Assembly: GCF_030247185.1 (NCBI RefSeq)
Contig: NC_080571.1
Location: forward strand, 164,024,352 to 164,088,351
From: Malaya genurostris
Taxonomy: Eukaryota; Arthropoda; Insecta; Diptera; Culicidae
Length of the DNA stretch: 64,000 nt
Direction of reading: 5' to 3'
The position numbers and the translations under genes were made by a program. Positions within the stretch are counted from its first letter, which is position 1, and every line of letters begins with the position of its first letter. The notes beneath the pieces were generated by a model. It was not told where the DNA came from. It searched no databases and was given only the letters and a program-made list of their open reading frames with translations. Of this stretch, positions 54,301 through 64,000 are shown piece by piece.

Positions 54301-54439
54301 AACGTTAGCACCGAATACCAAGATAAGTAAAAAAAAGTATTAAAGGGACATTAGAAAAGTAATAAAAAGGATTCAAAATGTATTCAAAGTAATACACGAA
54401 AATAAACATATTGTATTAAGAGTTTCATCGGAAAACTAA
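54301..54439 (+). other. Gypsy-3 3' non-coding region
   Basis: Purine-rich, matching the reverse complement of 29960-30102. Continues after the MITE at 55271-55424 (AATAATACTAAAAATATAAGGG...). Confidence 0.75.
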
Positions 54440-55270
54440 ATAAAAAAACTGTTTTAATCCACCTAGTGGTGTAATGATGCCTTTCTCATATCAATTATTT
54501 TTCTTCGGTTGCTAAAACAATAACCGAAATCGGTTTGTTTGAACGTCTACTGATAAAAACCATAAAATTGGAATAGATTTGAGGTCGATTTAGAAAACTT
54601 TTTAAGGTTTTTTCCCATTTTCAGTGATGATATAAAATTTTTAACACACTTTACTCTATATTTCCGGATCCGGAAGTCGGATCCACATGAAATTCAGGAA
54701 TAACGTATGGGATAACAGGATCTTTCGTTTGAAACTAAGCTTGTGAAAATCGGTCACGCCATCTATGAGAAAAGTTAGAACACATATTTTCTTTCTTATG
54801 CACATTTTACCCCATAACTCCCGAACCGGAAGTCGGATCCAAATAATATTCAGGAATTTTATATGGGACCACAAGACATTTCATTTGAATCTAAGTTTGT
54901 GAAAATCGGTTCAGCCATCCCCGAGAAAAGTTAGTGCACGTATTTTCACAATTTTTTGCACATTTTACCCCATAATTCCGGAACCGGAAGTCGGATCCAA
55001 ATAATATTCAGAAATTGTGTATGGGATCACGAGACCTTCCATTTGAATCTAAGTTTGTGGAAATCGGTTCAGCCATCTCCGAGAAAAATTAGTGCAAAAA
55101 AACGTTACATACACACATACGCACATACACACACACATACACACAGACATTTTGCATACTCGACGAACTGAGTCGAATGGTATATGACACTCGGCCCTCC
55201 GGGCCTCGGTTCAAAAGTCGGTTTTCACAGTGATTGCATAACCTTTCTATATGAGAAAGGCAAAAAGGCA
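54440..55270 (+). mobile_element. MITE, 'TGCCTTTCTCATAT' TIR family, full copy
   Basis: TIR TGCCTTTCTCATAT (54478-54491) and ATATGAGAAAGGCA (55249-55262). The left flank CACCTAGTGGTG is itself palindromic. The interior has three tandem-like modules with CCGGAAGTCGGATCC and AAAATCGGTTCAGCCATC, a CA-rich stretch (55108-55148) and CCCTCCGGGCCTCGG. It is inserted inside the Gypsy-3 3' region, as the interrupted homology to 29900-30000 shows. Confidence 0.85.
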
Positions 55271-55424
55271 AAAATAATACTAAAAATATAAGGGAAACTG
55301 AATTCCAGAGGGTAATTGAAATAAGGAAAAATAGAATACAATTATAACAAAAATAACCAGTAAACATCATGCAATGATACGTTGACATAAGCATTCAACG
55401 AAAAACTATTGGACGATGTTATTG
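55271..55424 (+). other. Gypsy-3 3' non-coding region, continued
   Basis: ATATAAGGGAAACTGAATTCC and following match the reverse complement of 29895-29945. Ends at element D. Confidence 0.7.
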
Positions 55425-56807
55425 GAAAAAAAGGCGGGTGGGTAATGTCAGAGACATAACTGGATGTAGTGAATACGAAAACAACTGACATGTTCCTTAA
55501 CACTTCCGAATAGTCAATTAGTTGATCAATTGTATGAAATTGTATGTAGAATTCGAATCGATGCACCTAAACTAAAGTACAGATTAGTTACATTTAACAT
55601 TCTGAAACACAAATATTGTGAAATAACCAGTATAGTTCTTTATAATAAAATAATGGTGGCTCTGAAAAGAACCTTTTATGATTTGTGATGGAGAGTGATG
55701 AGTTGAATTTGAATTCCAATGGATGCCGCTGACTTTCGTCATCTAATTCCAGGCTGAACTGTTGTACGTGGGTGCGATACTGATATGGTTGGTGTAGGTG
55801 TAGCGTTTACAACCGGTTTTAATCTTCCAATAAAGAAAACAATAATTCGCAAGGTTGATCAATAATACAATAGGCCTAATTTATTGAACGAAACTATCAA
55901 TATGCTATAGGGATCCGTTTCTAGCATTCAGAAGGGTCAAATTGCGTAATTATCTACGACATTAAACTCTGGAACATTTTTCGCAAAAACAAAGAAGGCT
56001 TCACTTGATCTCGATTGCTGTGAATTTCACACAGCGAAAAGTGCACGAATCTAACCAAGCTGTTCTAGATTTTCACTAAACTGAGGATATTTACCTTTGA
56101 TTTGCGAACAACAAATAGTAATAGTTCTTTAGAAAACTTTTGAGCCTTTAGAACGGCTGATTTTGTGTAATGCTCTCCACCGTTGTTTTTTCATCAATGC
56201 AAATGACTGGCAGCTGTGACGTAATCGCTCTTGTCGGAAGCGAAACTAGCTTTGCAAACGACACAAAATACATCTGCTCGCAGTGGCGATCGAATCCAAA
56301 CTGATCCAATTTTTGTTGAGAGTTTTTTTTACGTGATTTCGTCTGTAGCGGTCCTAACGGCTATAAAAATAGCTGCATATAGGATTTTAATTTCGAATAT
56401 TTCATTTCGGATTTGCATAATTTGTTGACAGAAAGTATCAGGACGCTGTACGGTATTCATTCCTGCCTTCCAGAAGGAACAAATTGAGGAACTCACTACG
56501 ATATTTACCACTTTTCGGAACATTTTTCTCGAACGATTCTGAATGGCTGGTGTTGACATAGGTCAAATGAGAGAGGTTTTTCAATAGTTAGATTATATAA
56601 ATCCTTTCACAGATCACTGTGCTATGAGCTTTAAAAATACGAGCAAGGCAAACGCGCCTTATGGATTATCCTCTTTGATACTCGTTTATACCAAACATTT
56701 CAGAAAAGTTTAATTTTGAATTATTTGAGATTTCAATTATCACTCTCTCAGAGGGTAAATTTTAAAAAGGCACCCCATAGTAAAGTAAGTCGTATTCACG
56801 ACAAAAG
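55425..56807 (-). mobile_element. TIR element 'D' (TGTCGTGAATACGA family)
   Basis: Left end AAAAAAAGGCGGGTGGGTAATG, right end GTCGTATTCACGACAAAA. Full-length relative of copy B in the opposite orientation. It carries the same octamer ATTTGCAT (about 56411), CCGTTAGGACC-like hairpin remnants (GCTATAAAAATAGC) and the GACTGGCAGCTGTGACGTAA block. Confidence 0.75.
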
Positions 56808-57295
56808 GTATGAGAGTCAATAAGAAATAAAATTATACTTATGCGATGAAACGAACATAATGAAAACAAGTGAAAATCAAACCTAAATAGAAAAATAAGG
56901 CGAAAATTGATGGTTATTAGCAGACAAGATCGGGAAGATGACAAAGATACAACAGAGGGAAAATAAAGCAATAGGTTACATTGTCAAAGAAGATATATAA
57001 TAGGGGAAAACATATGAAGAAAAAAAAATTATGGGATTCCAATGATCCTTGATGAATTGATTGGTTGAGAAAACATGGGAATCATGTCATACACAGCAAT
57101 ACCGAGCTGGTCAAAAGGATAAAAATGTTAAATTGAAGAGGAAGATTATAGATGTGAGAAAAATGTGTTCTTGGGAGGAAGCTATAATGCTACAAATTAA
57201 AATGAACTGGGTAAAAGTTTCAATGAGTTTAGAAGAAAGAAGAGTATTACACAAGGGAGGTAAACATAATGACATAGAATACGGAAATAATGTTA
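56808..57295 (+). other. Purine-rich sequence, probably Gypsy-3 3' region
   Basis: A/G-rich, with small chance frames only (for example an 82-codon frame at 57061-57309 that runs into the next element). No domain. Ends with the TTA target of the Harbinger-like element (57293-57295). Confidence 0.5.
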
Positions 57296-57649
57296 GGGGC
57301 TGTCCATAAAAGACGTCACGCCGCAAGGGGAAGGGGGGTGTTTCATAAAACGTGACCTTTTGTGACAGGGGGGAGGGGGAGAGGTTTTTGGAATGTGACG
57401 TCCAATATTTTCAATGAGGGTCGTCAAATGGTGAGATAACTACGTCCTCACAAGTTCCTATCTCATGCCTCCTCGTGTGTCTATGATGACATTTGGTCAA
57501 TAGAACGGCGTCGACTGGGTGCTATCGCCTTCTGCGTTAGTAGCAGAATAATAGGGTGCGAAATGGCTTGTAGGTTGAATCCCATCCTAAAGTGCAGTGT
57601 TTATCATAGTATATTACAACATATAATTCTGTTGTTTATTACATCATGT

Positions 57650-57674
57650 ATTATTATTATTTTTATTATTATTA

Positions 57675-57763
<89 letters not shown>
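57650..57763. repeat. (ATT)n microsatellite
   Basis: About 38 ATT/TTA units with a few interruptions. Poly-Ile and poly-Tyr reading frames across it are artefacts. Confidence 0.95.
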
Positions 57764-57764
<1 letters not shown>

Positions 57765-59006
57765 CTGTTTCATGCCTACACGTGTGTCTGTGGTGACAAT
57801 TGGTCGATGGAATGCGTTGATGGCAGAAAGAGAGGATGAGAAATGACATATAAATTGAAGTAATATAATATCATAGCATATCGCAACATATCATTTTATT
57901 CATTCTATTATTTATTATATAATTCATTGGTACATATTATGTTGTTTTTTATTATTATTTTCATTATTATATTTATTGTTATTATTATTAATTTGTCATA
58001 AATAATAATAACATATATTATTTTTATAGATGTGGATAATATTATTGTTATTAGAATAGAATTCCTGCAGTATTGCGAAGATAGAAGAGCATAACTGACA
58101 CTCTACATTAACTGTTATTTTATATATTGTTTTATAATATATTGTATTGTATGACATTGTGTTATATTATATTAAATTAAAATATAATATATTATATTAT
58201 GTTATATTATATTATTTTGTAATCTATTATATAATTTTATGTTATATAATTTCGTTACACTATGTTTCATTGTATCAATATAGAACATTTTGCACGGGGA
58301 CGTAAAGGGGAGTGAGCATCAGGGCATAGCCAGCCCAAGTCACTTGAAGGAAACTTGTTTCCTTCTGAAGGTTTGAGATGAGTCTGACGCGCCCTTCTCA
58401 AACAAGCCATCAGGCGGGTTAAAGCATGCATAGCCATATGCTTCATCCATGCACTTGATATTATGATTGAAAGAGCATCTTTTATTCCCGCGGAATACGA
58501 GTAAGTGACTCTACTTACATATCCGCCCAACCCTTTTTGTTCGCTTTTCGGTAACAGCTATAGTAAGAAGGTGAATGGATGAGTCATATCGGAGCTAGTG
58601 TAAGTCTACCCGCATTCACTGGCAAGTCCTTGAACTGATGGTGGCTTCACTTCACATCACATCACATCACACGTCCAATATTTACAATGAGAGAATTTTT
58701 GAAATAGCTAATTATATTACTGCTTTGCCCTATTTCCTGAAAAAATCTCCACAATAAACGTTTACATTCTATAGGAAAACAGTATTTGTTGATGTAAAAG
58801 TTTCTTCTTGTAATTTCGGAAATGAGTGATGCAGGAAATCATTTCTGTTGTGATCAGCAAAAGTGCACGGAGGAGCGAGTAAATTAGCGAAATTAATAAA
58901 TTTTGCCAAATATGAGTAAAAAAGAAAAAGATACATTCAAACGGTTAAACTTAAGTTATGCACTGACATTTTTTCAGTGATTTGATTTTCTAGCATTGAT
59001 AATAGT

Positions 59007-59173
59007 CAGGCGCGTAGCCAGAGAAAATTTTCGGGGGTGGGGGGGGGGGGTTTATAACATGGTGATAAATCAACACATGTACAATTTATATCACAATGTT
59101 TCCCATGGGTTGTAATTTTTTGTTTCGGGGGGGGGGGTTGGAACCCCTAAAACCCCCCCTGTATACGCGCCTG
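59007..59173. mobile_element. 167-bp hAT-type MITE with 8-bp TSD
   Basis: CAGGCGCGTAGCCAG at the left and TACGCGCCTG at the right form imperfect TIRs. ATAATAGT flanks both sides (58999-59006, 59174-59181). The interior has G runs and C runs (59034-59050, 59126-59158). It is nested in the Harbinger-like element. Confidence 0.85.
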
Positions 59174-59769
59174 ATAATAGTATATCATAAGAATTTCTCT
59201 TATCTGATTCTGATGCAGTTTATTCAATTGTACTCCATTTGAAAAAGGGCGGGAGATCAACGATTTCAGACGTAGATCATGTCATGTCTTATCTTGATCA
59301 TGTGATTTTCCTCCACCAACATCAAAGCTTATCGAATCATCCAATGATTGAACTTACATAAATCAAGAATCATTTTAGCTCAAAATCACTACCCATTGTG
59401 TGACGGAAGATCAGTACCGATATTGATCGATGTGATTTAAATTTCACTGATCAACTGATAATGAGAAGATTCTCCGGCAGTGATCTCGTTTTGATGAGGT
59501 TTTGGTCTTTATTTTCTCAGCCCTGTATGCTACACTAAGGAAATATTATTCTTTACCTAAAACATATATCGATTTTTCCCTCATATTTGTATGGTTTGTC
59601 ATACATATTGAGAATGTATTGAGATGAATTTTATTTATTTTGAATTCGTGACATGTGACATAGGGGGGGGGTGGGGGGTCTTTGCTTCTGTGACAATTTG
59701 TGACAAAGGGGGGAGGGGGAGTAAAAAATCGTCAAAAAAAGTGTGACGTCTTTTATGGACAGCCCCTTA

Positions 59770-60037
59770 TAAATAAGGAGAATTTCTATGATGAAACAAG
59801 ATGGTTTATGTTATCATTAAATAACATAAAACTAACACTGAAAGGACACTAAAAGAATACTTCGAACATCAATAAATAAATAAATATGACACTATGTTAA
59901 TTACGATGGACAGACTATAAAAACGACGCTGGTCAGCACATAATTTCTATCTAATGTATGCATTTATGCAATGATCTTAGTATGAGTGGTTAAGTGTGTG
60001 TGGACAAAGGGATCGCGACCCCGGAATGAAAAAAGTT
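59770..60037 (+). other. Purine-rich sequence, probably Gypsy-3 3' region
   Basis: Joins smoothly to 57292 if the Harbinger-like element is removed. No coding sequence. Confidence 0.45.
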
Positions 60038-61017
60038 CTCAGAGACATAACTGGATGTCGTGAATACGAATAAAACTGACACGATTTCTTTACACTTTCG
60101 AATTCGAATTGATAGTTGATTGATTGTGTGAATTGCGAAACTTACCCTCTTTTCACTACTAAAATTTTAAACGATTTTTGATGTCGATTATATCATTTCG
60201 GATTTGCATATTTCATTGAAAGAAACTATAAAGGTGCTGTACAGGATTCATTTCTGCCTTTTGGAAGGACCAAAATGTGGAATTCTCTACGATATTTAGC
60301 ACAGTTCGGAACATTTTTCTCGAACGATTTTGGCACAGCGAAAAGTGCACAAAGTAAATCAAATTATTTTGGATTTCCACTAAACTGATGATTTCTACCT
60401 TCGATTTTCAAAGAAGTTATCTTAATAGTTCTTTAGATAACATTTAGAGCCATTAGAATGGCTGATTTTATATAATGTTGTCCACTTTTCGTTTCTTGTT
60501 TTCTTTCTCTCCAATGCAAACCATCAGCAGCTGATGCAATCGTTCTTGCTTGAAATGAAACTAGCTTTGCGTACAAACCGACACATCCGCTCGCAGTGCC
60601 AAATGATGCGTAGCTGTTTTAATGCGTCTTCTCCGACGTCTGCTTTCCTCCAACGCACAAGAAGAAATGATCGATTTTCGACCAAGGTTCCCCTTTAATA
60701 ACGTTCAGTTGAAGATATGTGCCTGACTACCTCAAAATCGTCGTCCTTGCGCGAAAAACCCAAGCAAAAGTAAAGAGTTTTCCGCGTTGTTTTAAAATTT
60801 TCAGCAAACTTAATTTATGAGTTGTTTGTGGTTATCTCACACTGTTCAAAATAGTATCCTAAATTTCTGATCATATTTTTGATGAAATAGTGAAAGAATT
60901 ATGTTGCTGATATTAATATAAGTCGAGATATTCACGATTAAGTTCTGCCCATTCTTCCGTATGGCTAATTTTGAAAAGGCGCCCCATAGTAAGGTAAGTC
61001 GTATTCACGACAAAAAA
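60038..61017 (-). mobile_element. TIR element 'E' (TGTCGTGAATACGA family), diverged
   Basis: Left AGAGACATAACTGGATGTCGTG, right GTCGTATTCACGACAAAA. The outer GGCGGGTGGG segment of copies A, B and D is missing. It shares the ATTTGCAT octamer (about 60203) and the internal blocks with B and D. The right half (60600-60800) is more diverged. Confidence 0.7.
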
Positions 61018-61093
61018 CGAAATGCGTAAAATATGAATGAATTGAGGATTTCTAAAGCGCAAATTACGCACTCAAATTAAGATGTCAAATACG

Positions 61094-62540
<1,447 letters not shown>

Positions 62541-62576
62541 TAACAGATCGGCTGAAAAGTTCGTATAGTTTCTATG
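62541..62576 (+). repeat. Orphan mariner TIR
   Basis: TAACAGATCGGCTGAAAAGT and following match the inverse of the mariner 3' end at 7117-7156. No transposase follows, because the MITE begins right after it. Confidence 0.75.
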
Positions 62577-62579
62577 AGA

Positions 62580-62968
62580 GGGCTCCACTAGAATTAAATC
62601 CAGGGTCCGGGAAAAACCGTGTGAAAATCGGTTCAGCCATCTCTGAAAAAAGTGAGTGCATATTTTTTCACATTTTCACATATCATCCTATATCTCCGGA
62701 ACCGGAAGTCGGATCGGAATGAAATTCAATAGCAGGCTATGGGACTATGAGACCTTTCATTTGAACCTTTGTTTGTGAAAATCGGTTTAGCCATCTCTGA
62801 GAAAAGTGAGTGCTTATTTTTGTTACTTACACACACATACACACACAGACATTTCTCAGTTAGTCGAGCTGAGTCGAATGGTATATCGAATGTTCCCTCC
62901 GGGCCTCGGTTGAAAAGTCGATTTTCACAGTGATTGCATAACCTTTCTATATGAGAAAGGCATACATA
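62580..62968 (+). mobile_element. MITE, 'ATATGAGAAAGGCA' family, 5'-shortened copy
   Basis: Contains CCGGAACCGGAAGTCGGATC, AAAATCGGTTTAGCCATCTC, the CA-rich stretch (62829-62849), CCCTCCGGGCCTCGG and the terminus CTATATGAGAAAGGCA. Same orientation as the two other copies. Confidence 0.8.
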
Positions 62969-63258
62969 CATAAATATGAAAACTTCTCTGTTAAAAGGAA
63001 ATTCAGTCGACATAACATATAGATGAATAAATATATCGACAGATACACTTAAAGGCATTATAGTTGAAAAAATGAATCTAATAGATAGAACAAGTATGAT
63101 AACGAAAACAAAAAAGAATTCGATGCCCAAAGATATGACAATGGAAAAAGAATACGATGTACAATGCAATTATGGAAAAATACGTATCTAAAAATGATAA
63201 TAATAACAATCATAGAATAGAAAATTACATTAGAGGCACAGAATCATACAAATGACTA
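62969..63258 (+). other. Purine-rich sequence, probably Gypsy-3 3' region
   Basis: A-rich and non-coding, like 56808-57295. Ends at TA (63257-63258) where the DD37D element begins. Confidence 0.4.
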
Positions 63259-64000
63259 CAGGGTCCGGCACTCGAAGTGTAACCAATTAGAAAGGCCATA
63301 AATTCAGTTTGGAAAATTCCTTTTACTTAATTCAAAGTACAAAATGTGTAAAAATAATACAAAATTCAGAATCAATTCACTTTTGCTCGATATGACCACC
63401 TTTTGCCTTGACTTGATGACTTGAGAGAGCGAAGGAGTTGCTTCGTTTGGCCGAATGTGACTTGCAGGTATTTTGGCCCACTCGCGGACAATAACTTTTT
63501 TCAGCGCCTCGAGACTGGTGTATCTTTTAGTTCGGACTTTGCTCTCCAAAATGGCCCAAAGAGAATAATCCATTGGATTCGCATCTGGTGAATTCGAGAG
63601 CCATTGTGTGCACGTGATGTAGTTCGGAACGTTGTTTTTCAGCCATTCTTGGTTCACTCGAGCTTTGTGAGACGGTCCCGAGTCCTGGTGAAACGTTCAT
63701 GGTCTGCCACGGAAATGTTTGTCTGTCCACGGCTTCAAAGCAACCTCCAGAATACTTTCCCGATAATATGTCGCATTTACCTTGACGCCAGGCTCGATGA
63801 AAATGATTGGAGAGCGCCCATCTGCGGTTACAGCGGCACAAACCATTATCTGTTGCGGGTGCTGCCTCCTGGTGGCCAATCGATGACTCAAATTGTCGTA
63901 TGAACGGTCGGTCAAGTAAACCCTATCGTTTTGAGAGTTTACGAATTGCTCAATTGGAAAACTTTTCTCGTCAGAAAATACAATGTTCGGAAATTGACCG
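63259..64000 (-). mobile_element. DD37D mariner-type element, 3' part (runs off window)
   Basis: The 3' terminus CAGGGTCCGGCACTCGAAGT follows TA at 63257-63258. The transposase occupies the rest. The 5' end lies beyond the right edge. Confidence 0.85.
63304..64000 (-). pseudogene. DD37D transposase with one nonsense codon (partial)
   Basis: A single minus-strand frame from the window edge to the stop at 63304-63306, broken only by TGA at 63697-63699, where a Trp codon TGG is expected after FRGRP. Catalytic Asps: FSDEKSF (63970-63972), FHQDSGPSHKA (63682-63684) and SPDANPMDYSLW, with 37 residues between second and third. This matches the DD37D (maT-like) group of the Tc1/mariner superfamily. 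The middle has MVCAAVTADGRSPIIFIEPG. The N-terminal DNA-binding part is outside the window. Confidence 0.9.

Larger units (their letters stand above)
57296..59766. mobile_element. Harbinger-like non-autonomous element, 24-bp perfect TIR
   Basis: The 24-bp inverted ends (57296-57319 and 59743-59766) begin GGGGCTGTCCATAAAAGACG and are perfect. TTA flanks both sides (57293-57295, 59767-59769), the 3-bp target size and sequence of PIF/Harbinger. Subterminal G-rich stretches (GGGGGGAGGGGGAG) are also mirrored. The 2,471-bp interior has no transposase. It holds an ATT microsatellite, AT-rich filler, and a GC-richer patch at 58290-58640. A hAT-type MITE is also nested in it. Confidence 0.85.

Noticed and set aside
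57563..57849. Poly-Ile and poly-Tyr frames on both strands
   Set aside because: They are translations of the (ATT)n microsatellite.

Overview
The window looks like insect, most probably mosquito (Culicidae), genomic DNA. The sequence shows a spliced-type intron signal, histone H2A/H2B remnants and a dense patchwork of transposable elements: 412/mdg1-like, Ty3/Gypsy, BEL/Pao, Copia, a CR1/Jockey-type LINE, mariner-type elements with DD37D and DD41D spacing, and many foldback/MITE elements. The mosquito assignment is an inference from this mix. I found no convincing intact host gene. The window is a set of mobile elements inserted into one another.

Layout. 1-6556: a young 412/mdg1-like LTR retrotransposon on the minus strand (left LTR cut by the window edge), inserted into a broken mariner (6557-7156). 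7157-8879: unassigned sequence with a small Gypsy RT relic. 8880-11484: a 5'-truncated LINE. 11485-17590: mostly non-coding sequence. It holds an inverted LTR-like fragment, a TIR element (13055-15159) carrying a degraded divergent histone H2A/H2B pair, and a small possible spliced gene (15955-16459) followed by a 222-bp tandem duplication. About 17590-29887: a long copy of the same LINE, split inside ORF1 by an intact BEL/Pao element (18594-25637) with identical LTRs and a 5-bp target duplication.

29888-48160: a degenerate Ty3/Gypsy element on the minus strand (Gypsy-1). Its RNase H domain is cut by two independent insertions. One is a TIR element (32063-33524). The other is a foldback-type insertion (33588-41650) that itself holds a DD41D mariner, degenerate repeats and a broken Copia. 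The 5' end of Gypsy-1 carries a 1610-bp tandem duplication. 48190-63258: a second, rotten copy of the same Gypsy family on the plus strand (Gypsy-3), interrupted by a 1346-bp palindrome, three related MITEs, a Harbinger-like element with a nested hAT-type MITE, two more TIR elements, and microsatellites. 63259-64000: a DD37D mariner running off the right edge.

How the pieces work together. The only recent, plausibly competent elements are the 412-like element, which has gag, pol in the -1 frame, a slippery site, a structured leader and a small myristoylation-type membrane ORF, and the BEL element. The most interesting mechanistic signals are three: an in-frame UAG with a tobamovirus-type readthrough context between LINE ORF1 and ORF2, tandem UNCG-tetraloop hairpins in the 412-like leader, and histone regulatory DNA captured inside a transposon-like repeat. 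All calls are by eye; identities and boundaries are approximate unless exact repeats are stated.
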